Shown: positions 34,346 to 42,871, counted from the first letter of the stretch. The stretch: DNA of 64,000 nucleotides from Gemmatimonadaceae bacterium (GCA_037721215.1 JBBJNV010000014.1:1-64000); one strand, 5' to 3'. Translations and numbers: made by a program. The notes: generated by a model from the sequence alone, not told the origin.

Positions 34346-35035
34346 TCAGCGGCTCACGGTTTGCGGCTCGTCGCGAATCACGTAGCCGACCCCGCGGATC
34401 GTGTGGATCAGTTTCGTGGCATGCGCGGCGTCGATTTTTTTCCGCAGATGATTGATGACAACGTCGACGATGTTTGTGCCGGGATCGAAATGATATCCCC
34501 ACGCATACTCGGTGATGAGCGTGCGGCTCATCACCCGGTCGGAATGCCTCATCAGATACTCGAGAACTGTGTATTCCTTTGGGGTCAGCTCGATCGATTC
34601 GCCAGCGCGGGAAACCTCCCGCGTGTCAAGGTGCAGCGAGAGATCGGCAACCTTGAGCGCCGGTGACGCCAGCGCGCGCGGGCGTCGTGAAAGTGCTTCC
34701 ACCCGCGCAAGCAGCTCCTCGAAGGCGAAAGGCTTGGTCACGTAGTCATCGGCACCTGCCCGCAGAGTTTCAACTTTGGCGTCGATGGCATCCTGGGCAG
34801 TGAGGACCAGCACCGGACGCTCGAAGCCACGCCTCCGCAGGTCGTTGAGCACCTGAAGGCCCGGCTTGCCCGGCAGCCGCATGTCGAGAATGACGAGATC
34901 GTAGTTGCCCGAAAATGCCATCTGCTCGCCGTCGTCGCCGTTTGCAACGAGATCCACACCCCAGCGCTGCTCTTCGAGGCCTCGCTTCACGAACTGGCCT
35001 ACTGTGGGGTCATCCTCGATGACGAGAATCTTCAT
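34346..35035 (-). CDS. OmpR/PhoB-family response regulator
   Basis: A 229-residue regulator. The receiver domain has acidic pocket EDD (7-9), phospho-acceptor D51 in LVILDMRLPG, and the Lys of YVTKPFAFEEL. The C-terminal winged helix ends GTNIVDVVINHLRKKID followed by IRGVGYVI. Forms an operon with the histidine kinase. Targets are unknown; the tonB operon lies directly downstream on the same strand. Confidence 0.94.
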   Translation of the reverse strand: MKILVIEDDPTVGQFVKRGLEEQRWGVDLVANGDDGEQMAFSGNYDLVILDMRLPGKPGLQVLNDLRRRGFERPVLVLTAQDAIDAKVETLRAGADDYVTKPFAFEELLARVEALSRRPRALASPALKVADLSLHLDTREVSRAGESIELTPKEYTVLEYLMRHSDRVMSRTLITEYAWGYHFDPGTNIVDVVINHLRKKIDAAHATKLIHTIRGVGYVIRDEPQTVSR

Positions 35036-35070
35036 CGGTGGAATCTACTGCGGGCCCGGCAACTGCAGAA

Positions 35071-35101
35071 AGAAACGGCCGGCGGGATTCCCCGCCGGCC
35101 G
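35071..35101 (-). terminator. Rho-independent terminator
   Basis: An 11-bp perfect GC-rich stem (35076-35086 with 35091-35101) with a 4-base loop, followed on the minus strand by TTTCTTTCT. It lies between the broken pilin-like gene and the response regulator start, and separates the two units. Confidence 0.8.
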
Positions 35102-35123
35102 CTGTCTCAGACCCGCCCGTGAT

Positions 35124-35491
35124 CTAGTACTCGACCCAGTTATCCACCCATGTGTTATTGAGGGGAACGAGAGCGCCAAGTCCGCAGCGCGCCTTGGCGA
35201 CTTCATAGGAATTGTACTGGTATGTCTTAGTGCCGTTGGCGCCGTTGATCGGCACGAACTTGTTGAGCTTCGCATCAGGCTGCCGATGATCGCGCCCTGA
35301 ATGTCGCTGCTGCCGTAGCCGGTTTTGACCCAGCCGACAAGTACGATGCCCTCCCAATTAAAGTTGTTGCCCAGGGTCGAGTTGTTTCCCGCCACGATCA
35401 GAAGCATGCTGAAGCCTGCGTTGCGACGAGGAACGCCAACGTCTGTTCTGAATGCGTAAGAACACGCAAGCCGCATAAACTCCTTCGTCAC
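35124..35491 (-). pseudogene. Broken surface/pilus-type protein (C-terminal remnant with frameshift)
   Basis: Two overlapping frames together encode one protein-like tail: NNFNWEGIVLVGWVKTGYGS then, after a one-base shift near 35265-35275, KLNKFVPINGANGTKTYQYN and a final NTWVDNWVEY. The style (LLIVAGN, FNWEGIVLV, IQGAIIGSL) resembles the C-terminal ends of PilX-like pilus assembly proteins in related bacteria; this is from memory of the family, not a search. The N-terminal membrane helix and most of the protein are missing. Upstream bases to 35752 hold no gene. Confidence 0.5.
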
Positions 35492-35752
35492 ATGCCGGTT
35501 GACTGCGGATGAAACCGATGTTGAGCCGTGCTTGACTGCTGTTCAGCGCATCGGTGCACCACAATGACGAGCACCTGCTCCACGGGTCACAGCAGGGGTG
35601 GGCCTGATGGGCCATGATTCACACCGCTGCATGTTCAGCCGGTCATCGCAGTCTTTGTTGTATTTCTGGATAACCGCCCGTGAGAGTGGGCTGCGTCGTT
35701 TATTGCAGTTGTGGACTGACTTATCGACTCAATTACCTGGAGCGTATGACTC

Positions 35753-36223
35753 ATGGATACCGATACCGCGAAGCAGACTTCGGCGAACAGCATCACGCTT
35801 CGATGCCAGTTCTGCGACCGCTGGAACCGGGTCGACGCCGCGCGTGCGGCGGATCGGCCGGTGTGCGGCAAGTGCTCGAAGCCAATGCTTCTCGACAGAC
35901 CGATTCAGCTCAACGACGAGACGTTTGGGCGCACAATTGCCGAGAGCGATGTGCCGGTGTTCGTGGATTTTTACGCCGATTGGTGCGGGCCGTGCAAGAT
36001 GATGGCGCCGGCGGTCGATCAGCTTGCGGCGAACTTCGTCGGGCGTGCGGTCGTCGCAAAGCTGGACACCGATGCCTCGCAGAAAACCGCGGGCTCGTTC
36101 CAGATTCGAGGCATTCCGACGACGATCGTTTTCAGCCGCGGGCAGGAAGCGGCGCGACAGTCAGGTGCAGTGCCGTATGCAACACTCGCCGCGATGATCG
36201 ATGACATCGCGCAGGCGAGCTAG
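35753..36223 (+). CDS. trxC: Thioredoxin with N-terminal zinc ribbon (TrxC/thioredoxin 2 type)
   Basis: A 156-residue protein: a zinc-binding module with C18/C21 and C38/C41, then a thioredoxin fold with the active site WCGPC (C78, C81) and the cis-proline loop GIPTT. It reduces disulfides in cytoplasmic proteins and would be recycled by TrxB. GGAG lies 11 bases before the ATG. An out-of-frame ATG closer to this site (35746) opens another frame and might reduce initiation. Its stop overlaps the converging nucleotidyltransferase gene by four bases. Confidence 0.93.
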   Translation: MDTDTAKQTSANSITLRCQFCDRWNRVDAARAADRPVCGKCSKPMLLDRPIQLNDETFGRTIAESDVPVFVDFYADWCGPCKMMAPAVDQLAANFVGRAVVAKLDTDASQKTAGSFQIRGIPTTIVFSRGQEAARQSGAVPYATLAAMIDDIAQAS

Positions 36224-37014
36224 AGGCGCACTTTCACATCTCTGAGGTGCTCTGCAACCGATGCGATGTCCGAGCGGCTCGACATGTCGAGCACCGGCGC
36301 ATCCATGCGAACCGCCTCAAACCGCATGTCCATTGCATCGATTCCCAGCTGCACCGCCTGTGGCAGTTCGAACTCACCGCGCGCTGAGAGCGGCACTTCC
36401 CGGCAGGCGCGGAAAATCTCGCTGGTGAACAGCCAGCAGTTGAGGCTGGAGTAAATGTCGTCATTGCTGCGGCCACCTGCCTCGCCGATGACACGGCGAA
36501 GGTATCCCGAGTCATCGATGTCCAGCGCTCCGAATCGTGCCAGCTTGCTCTGTGGAACGTTCCCCAGTCGAACCAGTGCGCTGCGCTGAAACGCGATGAG
36601 CGCCGGCCCTCGCCTGCGGTGCAGCTCGGCAAGCGCTGCTACCGGGTAGTAGTTGTCTGAATTCATGATCACGAACGGCTCTGCCCCGCAGAACGATTGT
36701 GCCGCTAACACCGCATCTGCCGTTCCGAGTGGTTCCCGCTGCACCGCGAACGTCATCCGCACGCGAGTCATGGTGAGAGTTTTCTCATAGTAGTCCCGGA
36801 CACTCATATGCTCGGGTCCGATGACCAGACACACTTCCTCGAATCCGGCGTCGGCGAGAGCGCTGATCAGATAGTCCATGAATGGCCGGCCGATGGGGAT
36901 CATGCCTTTTATCCCGGCGTCTGCGGCCGCATCCTGCGATGCGTCAAGCTTCGCGGCGTTGTCTTCCTTGCGCATCCGCGTACCGAGTCCGCGGGCGAGG
37001 ATCACTGCTTTCAT
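36220..37014 (-). CDS. Sugar-phosphate nucleotidyltransferase
   Basis: A 264-residue enzyme of the RmlA/GlmU/GalU fold: MKAVILARGLGTRMRKED is the nucleotide-binding start, IPIGRPFMDYLISAL the sugar-side loop, and FVIMNSDNYYP supplies the metal-binding Asp. It would activate a sugar-1-phosphate to an NDP-sugar; which sugar is not clear. I chose the ATG at 37014 because the motif begins right there; readings to 37035 or 37125 add unconserved residues. It is divergent from the next gene. Confidence 0.88.
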   Translation of the reverse strand: MKAVILARGLGTRMRKEDNAAKLDASQDAAADAGIKGMIPIGRPFMDYLISALADAGFEEVCLVIGPEHMSVRDYYEKTLTMTRVRMTFAVQREPLGTADAVLAAQSFCGAEPFVIMNSDNYYPVAALAELHRRRGPALIAFQRSALVRLGNVPQSKLARFGALDIDDSGYLRRVIGEAGGRSNDDIYSSLNCWLFTSEIFRACREVPLSARGEFELPQAVQLGIDAMDMRFEAVRMDAPVLDMSSRSDIASVAEHLRDVKVRL

Positions 37015-37097
37015 TGTGACGGCTTCTGGTTCCATGGTAATGTGAATTTCGCCCAACTTGCGCGGCTGTGCACTCCGCCATACTCTGACCGGTGCCA

Positions 37098-39362
37098 ATG
37101 ATCGCCCCAGCCGCGACTGTTTCACCCCCTCAATTGTGGTCGCGAGCCAGATCCCGGGGCGTCATAATTTTTCTCACGTTTACGGTGTTTTTCAACGCTG
37201 CGCTCATGTTCAGCGTCGAGCCGATGTTCTCCAAGCTGGTGCTGCCATTTCTGGGCGGCACACCCAGTGTCTGGAATACCTGCCTCGTGTTTTTTCAGGC
37301 GGCACTTCTGGTCGGCTATGGGTACGCGCACGTCGCCACCCGGTTTCTCGATTCGCAGAGGCAGGCAATCCTGCATGTCACCGTCCTTGCTCTGTCGTGC
37401 CTTGCGCTGCCCCTGCAGGTTCGTGCCGATGGAATACCGCCGGCCGGTGCAGGCGGCATCGCATGGCTGCTTGTCCTTCTGGTAGTGTCGCTTGGCGTTC
37501 CTTTTGTAATGCTTGCCAGCGGGGCGCCAATAGCGCAACGCTGGGTTGCGGACAGCGGCCATCCTCGCGCGGCTAACCCCTATTTTCTCTACGCCGCCAG
37601 TAACTTCGGAAGTCTCATCGCATTGTTGAGCTATCCGTTGCTGATCGAGCCGTGGCTAAGCCTCTCCACACAGCGCGGTGTGTGGTCGCTCGGCTACGTG
37701 ATGCTCGTGCTGCTCGTGTCTGCCTGCGCGGCGCTTCTGGTGCTTAACAGGAAGGGCCCGGATTGGGCCACCTTGCCGGCGGCGACCCGAGCGGTTGCAG
37801 CGACGCCCGCCGTCACCACTGGCGACCGCGCCCGATGGCTCGTTTACTCTGCCGTGCCGTCGAGTCTGCTGGTAGGCGTCACCACGTACATATCAACGGA
37901 TGTAGCGGCTGTTCCGCTGTTATGGGTAGTGCCGCTCGCGATATACCTTCTGACGTTCGTCATCGCGTTTGCAACCCGTCCGTGGCTGCCGCATCCGTGG
38001 ATGGTCCGCATCGAGCCACACGTTCTGCTCGCTGTTGCGATTCCGATCTTCTGGAATTTCAGGTTGCCGGCGCTGAGTGGAATTGGCCTGCATTTGACAG
38101 TCCTCTTCGTCGTCGCCATGGTCTGTCATGGCGAGCTGGCTCGCAATAAGCCACCGGCCGCACAACTCACCGCGTTTTTCGTCTGGCTGTCTGTTGGCGG
38201 CCTTGTGGGCGGCGTGTTCAACGCGCTCGTTGCTCCCGCCGTGTTCGATGGTATACGCGAGTACCCGATCGCCCTGGTTCTGGCGGCAATGCTGATGCCC
38301 GGTTCGCGAGCCGGCCGGCGCCTGGAGCTGGCCGATATCGTGTTCCCGGTCGTCGTAGGCGCTGGCCTCGTTCTGGTGACCGCAGATATAGGCGCACCGC
38401 CGGACGCGTTTCCGGTGCTGGTGACAGCGTGCTTCGCGATCGCCGTGTTCAGCTGCCGTAATCGTCCAGTTCGGTTTGGGCTTGCCCTCGCGGCGGTTGT
38501 TTTCGCCGGGCAGGCGCGCGCGACCGTTGCCGTGGGACGAACGACCGTACTTCACGCTGAGCGCAGTTTTTTCGGTGTATCGCGCGTTGTGCGGCCAGCG
38601 ACAGCGCGCGTGCAGACTCTTCAGCACGGAACGACTGTGCATGGTGCACAGTCGCTGATTGCGGGGCGCCGGCTGGAACCCATCACCTACTATCACCGTG
38701 AAGGACCGATCGGCGACTTTTTCAGAAGCACGACAGCAAGTGCGATCCCTCGCCGTCGCGTTGCTGTCGTCGGGCTCGGCACGGGAACGCTGGCCTGCTA
38801 TGGACGCGCCGGAGAAGAATGGACTTATCACGAGATCGATCCGGTGGTCGCGAAAATTGCGAGGGATCCGCGGTTCTTTACACTCCTGCGCGATTGCCCG
38901 CCGGCAGTCAAGATCGTTCTCGGCGATGCCCGTCTGACATTGGGCACGGCTGGAGGCGCCGCACGATACGATATTCTGATTCTCGATGCGTTCAGCTCTG
39001 ATGCGATTCCCGTGCATCTTCTCACGCGGGAGGCAGTAGCTCTTTATTTCCGGGCGCTTGCGCCAGGCGGTGCCATCGCCATGCACATCAGCAACCGGCA
39101 CCTTGACCTGGAGCCTGTCGTCGCCGCCATCGCGCGCGATCTCGGAGTCGCAGCGCTTGTTCGGCGCGATCTTCCGGTCCCTCCGCAGGCCCAGCTGTCC
39201 ACCGGCCGTGCCCAGTCGGTCTGGGTAGCGCTGGCGCGCTCGAGAAACGACCTTGGCGGGCTCACGGCCGACAAGCGGTGGGAGCAGCTCCGCAGGCGTA
39301 ACGACATCAAATCGTGGACAGACGATTACTCGAACGTCGCGCGTATTTTTGCGTGGCGATGA
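37098..39362 (+). CDS. Fused MFS-like membrane domain/spermidine synthase-like methyltransferase-fold protein
   Basis: A 754-residue protein. The first ~450 residues are membrane-spanning: FLTFTVFFNAALMFSVEPMF and FSKLVLPFLGGTPSVWNTC are typical of the family. The C-terminal ~280 residues form a Rossmann domain with VVGLGTGTLACYG, YHEIDPVV and ILILDAFSSDAIPVHLLT. This architecture is widespread as 'fused MFS/spermidine synthase', but aminopropyl transfer has not been established for it as far as I know. An arginine decarboxylase is encoded at 55 kb, so polyamine metabolism exists. Confidence 0.88.
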   Translation: MIAPAATVSPPQLWSRARSRGVIIFLTFTVFFNAALMFSVEPMFSKLVLPFLGGTPSVWNTCLVFFQAALLVGYGYAHVATRFLDSQRQAILHVTVLALSCLALPLQVRADGIPPAGAGGIAWLLVLLVVSLGVPFVMLASGAPIAQRWVADSGHPRAANPYFLYAASNFGSLIALLSYPLLIEPWLSLSTQRGVWSLGYVMLVLLVSACAALLVLNRKGPDWATLPAATRAVAATPAVTTGDRARWLVYSAVPSSLLVGVTTYISTDVAAVPLLWVVPLAIYLLTFVIAFATRPWLPHPWMVRIEPHVLLAVAIPIFWNFRLPALSGIGLHLTVLFVVAMVCHGELARNKPPAAQLTAFFVWLSVGGLVGGVFNALVAPAVFDGIREYPIALVLAAMLMPGSRAGRRLELADIVFPVVVGAGLVLVTADIGAPPDAFPVLVTACFAIAVFSCRNRPVRFGLALAAVVFAGQARATVAVGRTTVLHAERSFFGVSRVVRPATARVQTLQHGTTVHGAQSLIAGRRLEPITYYHREGPIGDFFRSTTASAIPRRRVAVVGLGTGTLACYGRAGEEWTYHEIDPVVAKIARDPRFFTLLRDCPPAVKIVLGDARLTLGTAGGAARYDILILDAFSSDAIPVHLLTREAVALYFRALAPGGAIAMHISNRHLDLEPVVAAIARDLGVAALVRRDLPVPPQAQLSTGRAQSVWVALARSRNDLGGLTADKRWEQLRRRNDIKSWTDDYSNVARIFAWR

Positions 39363-39694
39363 GGTGCTGCAACCCGCCGCTCTTATCATCGCAATGAATG
39401 CGGCAGTCTTCTAACCCGGGCTGCAGTGCGAGCCAGAGGACCATCGATCCATACCGGGATGTTCCCTTCATTTGGCCGCCTCAGCACGACAATGAGCGCT
39501 GGCAAGTACAGCCCTGGCAGGACATAGGGAGCGGCCACTCAGGAAACAGTACCAGCGAAAACAGCGTGATGGCTGCGGCACTGAAGGCGCCCCGCCATGT
39601 CGTGCGTACGTAACTTGACGTATGGGCAGCAGACGGCCACCGGCCATACCTTGGCGAACTCAATGCGAGAATTCCTGTGCCTTCAGGAGGCTGC
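39363..39694. other. 332-base gap without a clear gene
   Basis: No RNA gene or full coding region is apparent. A minus-strand frame contains a hydrophobic run (FSAAAITLFSLVLFPEW) that could be a relic of a membrane protein, but it has no start signal or family match. The end of the gap carries AGGAGG just before the aminotransferase start. Confidence 0.4.
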
Positions 39695-40981
39695 ATGCCC
39701 ACGAGTCAAAATTTCTCTGGTCAAGCGATATCTGTTGTCGACCCGGTTACAGCGAGGGCCGGCTGGCCCCGTCTCGCCCCGATTTATCCAGCGCTTCGAT
39801 TGGATTTGACCACTGCACATGTGGTCGCTGCCGCGGCTCGCCTTGTTGCTTATAAAACGACTCTTTGCCGAGAGGACGTCGAAAAAAGTTGGGAAGGAGG
39901 CGAGGCCGTTGCCTTTCTCTCGGTACGATCCGCCTTTACGGCGCTACTGGAGGCACTTGACTGGCCCGCAGGAAGCGAGATTCTGATCACCGGCATTAAC
40001 ATCGTCGACATGGCGCGCATCATCCAGTCTTTCGGGCATATCGCCGTGCCCATCGATCTAATGTCTTCGACTCTAGCGCCCGACCCCGCCGAAATCCAGA
40101 CAAGGATCGGGCCTGCCACTCGCGGTTTAGTCGTAGCGCATCTCTTTGGGGGCCACATCGACATGGCTCCGATCCTGGACGTTGCACGCAGACACCACCT
40201 CCTCGTAGTAGAGGATTCTGCCCAGGCGTACACAACGCAACGGGCTTCGGAAGCACGCCAAGGCGATGTACGGTTCTTCAGCTTTGGGTTGCTCAAGACA
40301 GGCACTGCCTTGGGCGGAGCCATCGCAGAAGTCGGCGACCCTGGACTTCGGCAGTTGATGCGAAACGTCCAAAGCCGCTGGCCGATGCAATCCAGATCCT
40401 GCTACGCGGCCAAGGTAGCGAAAGCGTTCATGTTTCTGGTGTTGCAAAGGCCACGGGAGTATGCTGTCTTCTTCTCGGTTTGCGCTGCTGCAGGTTCGTC
40501 GGCCACCGCTGTTCTGCGAAGATTGACACGCGGATTTGGCAATCACGACGTGTTTGCGCTTCTCAGGGCGTTGAGGCAACAGCCGTGCGCACCACTGCTG
40601 GCAATGCTGGCGTGGCGGTTATCCAACGAGGACGGCCAACGCGTGGCTCGCCGCAAGGCGACTGGTGAGAGAATCATGGCAAGCATGGCCGGTCTCAGCG
40701 AGGCCGGGCTTACCCTGCTGGGAAACAGCCAGGCTCGGCATAGCCACTGGCTTCTACCCGTTTGTGTGTCGGACCCCGTCGCGCTTCGGAACGACCTGAT
40801 GCTTGCCGGATTCGACGCGCATGGCGCATCGAATGTGGATGCTATTGGCGGATCGCGGGTAACAGCGATGATACGCGGGCTCGTGTTCCTGCCGTGTTAT
40901 CCCGAGATGAACGAGGCCGCTAGCGACCAGCTGTGCGGGGTAGTACGGGCTCACTGTCTCTCACGCAGCCAGATTGGATAG
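39695..40981 (+). CDS. DegT/DnrJ/EryC1-family PLP-dependent aminotransferase
   Basis: A 428-residue protein with the family layout: LVVEDSAQAY (Asp that pairs with the PLP ring nitrogen) and FFSFGLLKTGTALGGA (Schiff-base Lys). Members transaminate keto-sugars for surface glycans or antibiotics. The ATG at 39695 has AGGAGG four bases upstream. The central part (VLQRPREYAVFFSV) and a long C-terminus differ from classic sugar aminotransferases. No glycan gene cluster surrounds it, so it looks like an isolated, possibly acquired gene. Confidence 0.78.
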   Translation: MPTSQNFSGQAISVVDPVTARAGWPRLAPIYPALRLDLTTAHVVAAAARLVAYKTTLCREDVEKSWEGGEAVAFLSVRSAFTALLEALDWPAGSEILITGINIVDMARIIQSFGHIAVPIDLMSSTLAPDPAEIQTRIGPATRGLVVAHLFGGHIDMAPILDVARRHHLLVVEDSAQAYTTQRASEARQGDVRFFSFGLLKTGTALGGAIAEVGDPGLRQLMRNVQSRWPMQSRSCYAAKVAKAFMFLVLQRPREYAVFFSVCAAAGSSATAVLRRLTRGFGNHDVFALLRALRQQPCAPLLAMLAWRLSNEDGQRVARRKATGERIMASMAGLSEAGLTLLGNSQARHSHWLLPVCVSDPVALRNDLMLAGFDAHGASNVDAIGGSRVTAMIRGLVFLPCYPEMNEAASDQLCGVVRAHCLSRSQIG

Positions 40982-41130
40982 CGGCGTCGCGGAGGTCGCC
41001 GGCTTTCATTCCGGCACACCAAATTCATCCGCTTTGCTCGGCGAAAACTAGATCGATACTATAGCTGAGGTGCAGCAAACTACGTCAGCAAAGGCGATCC
41101 CAATCCAGGATCTCGCAAACGAACTCGACT

Positions 41131-41445
41131 CTAAGCGCCTGTGACGGGTGTCGAGAGGGCGGGGCTCGGCTCTTCCGAAGGAATTGGACGGGCCGGTTTA
41201 TGCCAGACCGGCCTCTGATGCACCGGGCGCGCCTTGATGGCCAGCACTTCAGCGTAGTAGGCGACAACCCGCTCCTGAACTGACTTCCTGGTATCGCTGG
41301 GCTGCGCCTCGAAAGGAGCGTAGCGCGTACTCCCCTCGTCGTTGACACGGAACCACCACCACGGCGGCGCTCCGGCGTGCCGGGGGGTCTCTACCGAACA
41401 GAAGAACGTGCGTCCCGCATCCACGAACTCGAATTCCTTGATCAC
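41131..41445 (-). CDS. Small conserved-looking hypothetical protein
   Basis: A 104-residue soluble protein beginning with a GTG (GGGGAAAA upstream) and reading KEFEFVDAGRTFFCSVETP, then PPWWWFRVNDEG and VVAYYAEVLAIKARP. The aromatic-rich core suggests a compact beta fold with a C-terminal Pro-rich tail. Function unknown. It is divergent from the marR unit. Confidence 0.6.
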   Translation of the reverse strand: MIKEFEFVDAGRTFFCSVETPRHAGAPPWWWFRVNDEGSTRYAPFEAQPSDTRKSVQERVVAYYAEVLAIKARPVHQRPVWHKPARPIPSEEPSPALSTPVTGA

Positions 41446-41581
41446 TTTTCCCCTTGATCGTATGGTGCAATCTACAGCATTATCCGCGAACGATGAACTT
41501 TTTGTTTGCGTACTCCTGCAGGGCGATTCTGCCTCTCCGGTTCTGCTTCTGACCGGTTTCAGGCAATTGCAGTCGGCCGGG

Positions 41582-41610
41582 TTGACATTAGGTGTTATAA
41601 CACCTAATAT
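41582..41610 (+). promoter_or_regulatory. Sigma-70-type promoter of marR with operator in the spacer
   Basis: TTGACA at 41582-41587 and TAATAT at 41605-41610 are separated by exactly 17 bases. The spacer and -10 contain a 20-base perfect palindrome, TTAGGTGTTATAACACCTAA (41588-41607). A dimeric repressor bound there would block RNA polymerase. The expected transcription start (about 41616-41618) falls essentially on the marR start codon. Confidence 0.85.
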
Positions 41611-41618
41611 TTATGTCC

Positions 41619-42086
41619 ATGGCGCATAGTCTCCGGCATGAAATAAAACAGAACAAGCAGTTCAGAAGCCGGTACGAGGAAGCTGTCCTCAACATTGCGC
41701 GAACCAGTAACATTCTGAGCAATTCGATGGAGAAGGTGTTCAGGCCACACGGCATCACCGCCACGCAGTACAACGTGTTGCGGATCCTGCGAGGGTCGGA
41801 ACCGGATGGCCTATGCCGAAATGAGATCCGGGACAGGATGCTGAATCGGATGCCGGATGTAACCAGGCTTCTCGACCGCATGGAGGAGGCGGGACTCATC
41901 AACCGCGTGCGCGATTCCGACGATCGACGGCTCGTCACGACGCGAGTGACGAAGACGGGTCGGAAGCTGGTAGATGGCCTCGACGAGGAAGTCGAGAATG
42001 AAAACCGCCGGCGGCTTGGGCATCTGACGGAGCACCAGTTGAAAACACTAATTGGGCTCCTCACCGAAGTCCGGTTTCCGGAATGA
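41619..42086 (+). CDS. MarR-family transcriptional regulator
   Basis: A 155-residue winged-helix repressor: ITATQYNVLRILRG (recognition region entry), DVTRLLDRMEEAGLINRVRD (recognition helix) and the wing SDDRRLVTTRVTKTG. An earlier in-frame ATG at 41613 would lie upstream of the predicted transcript start, so I take the ATG at 41619, implying a near-leaderless mRNA. The palindrome in its promoter suggests self-repression, and a second similar site precedes the DoxX remnant. Ligand unknown. Confidence 0.88.
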   Translation: MAHSLRHEIKQNKQFRSRYEEAVLNIARTSNILSNSMEKVFRPHGITATQYNVLRILRGSEPDGLCRNEIRDRMLNRMPDVTRLLDRMEEAGLINRVRDSDDRRLVTTRVTKTGRKLVDGLDEEVENENRRRLGHLTEHQLKTLIGLLTEVRFPE

Positions 42087-42103
42087 TTTTTTTAGCCGGA
42101 ATA

Positions 42104-42117
42104 GGTGTTATCACACC
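42104..42117 (+). promoter_or_regulatory. Second MarR-type operator
   Basis: GGTGTTATCACACC shares both half-sites, GGTGT and ACACC with 4-base spacing, with the operator in the marR promoter. It sits just upstream of TAGTAT (42121-42126), a possible -10, and 43 bases before the ATG of the DoxX remnant. This points to joint control of marR and doxX. Confidence 0.7.
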
Positions 42118-42159
42118 AAGTAGTATCACCCTTAGTTTCATTAAAAGGAGACGTAGAAA

Positions 42160-42356
42160 ATGCTGATCTCAGGACCAATACCGAACGCCATATCGATAGC
42201 GCACTGGCTATTGTCCGAATCGTCACAGGCTCGATCTTCATCGCTCACGGTGCGCAGAAGCTGTTTGTCTTCGGCATACCTGGAGTTACCGGTGCATTCA
42301 CGCAGATGGGCGTTCCAATGCCAGGAATCGTCGGGCCCGCAATTGCCAGGAGTTAA
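42160..42356 (+). pseudogene. DoxX-family membrane protein, frameshifted and truncated
   Basis: AAAAGGAG lies nine bases before an ATG at 42160, whose frame (MLISGP) soon becomes meaningless. One frame over, from about 42175, the bases encode [37 protein letters not shown] and [11 protein letters not shown], the first half of a DoxX protein. A single lost base near 42174-42177 explains this. The reading then ends at 42356, far short of the usual 130-150 residues. DoxX proteins are often controlled by MarR regulators, which fits the operator upstream. Confidence 0.75.
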
Positions 42357-42495
42357 CAACCGGCAAAAGGACGGGCGGAGACCACGTACTCCATTCAACG
42401 GCTGGCGGCTGAGTCGGAGGTTCACCGCATCCGGTAAGAATCTGGATGCCAGCAAGACAGAATGTGAGCCGGCAAAAGCATACTGACATTTTCAT
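42298..42495 (-). pseudogene. Truncated lipoprotein gene
   Basis: From an ATG at 42495 (GGAG seven bases upstream) the minus strand encodes MKMSVCFCRLTFCLAG followed by IQILTGCGEPPTQ, a clear lipoprotein signal and lipobox. After about 45 residues ([11 protein letters not shown]) the frame enters the antisense of the DoxX remnant and stops. The 3' part is missing, as if a deletion or rearrangement joined it to the truncated doxX at about 42350. Confidence 0.55.
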
Positions 42496-42746
42496 GAGTT
42501 CTCCATTGTGACAGGTTGATCGTTCGACACGAATCTGGCGACCACTGCTCATCTCGAACTCAGTAGAGTCTCATGCTTCAGTCAATTAGCTATCATCTTT
42601 CACTCAATTGGCTAATTGAGGCCTCAATTTCTCAGCGCTGACGAATTTCTTGTTGCGTTTTGCCGAAGGTCTGGGGTTCACTCTTTTGACTGGATCTCCG
42701 AATGCGGCTTCGCCTGAGGGCATAGGCGCAGTCAACGACTGCAGAT

Positions 42747-42776
42747 AAAAAGGCTCCCGCCTTCGGGAGCCTTTTT
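42747..42776. terminator. Bidirectional rho-independent terminator
   Basis: A 13-bp perfect stem (42747-42759 and 42764-42776, core GGCTCCCG) with a 4-base loop, and A/T runs on both sides. It ends the tRNA-Ala/act transcript on the minus strand and can stop plus-strand reading from the marR region. The bases 42496-42746 contain no recognisable gene. Confidence 0.9.
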
Positions 42777-42798
42777 GCGATTTCACGGCCTTAGTCGA

Positions 42799-42871
42799 TG
42801 GAGCGTACAGGGATCGAACCTGCGACCTCCTGGTTGCAAACCAGGCGCTCTCCCAACTGAGCTAACGCCCC
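42799..42871 (-). tRNA. tRNA-Ala (anticodon TGC)
   Basis: On the minus strand the 73-base sequence has acceptor GGGGCGT/ACGCTCC with discriminator A, D-arm GCTCAGTTGGGAGAGC, anticodon stem CCTGG/CCAGG around TTTGCAA, and a T-arm with GGTTCGATCCC. The G3-T70 wobble of alanine tRNAs is present (G at 3 opposite T). CCA is not encoded. It follows actF by 86 bases. Confidence 0.97.

Noticed and set aside
37920-39389. 489-codon minus-strand open frame
   Set aside because: It is antisense to the fused MFS/spermidine synthase-like gene, is rich in Arg/His/Asp as expected for a shadow in GC-rich DNA, and has no domain or ribosome site.
42604-42786. 60-codon minus-strand frame
   Set aside because: It runs through the bidirectional terminator and has no ribosome site or conserved pattern.
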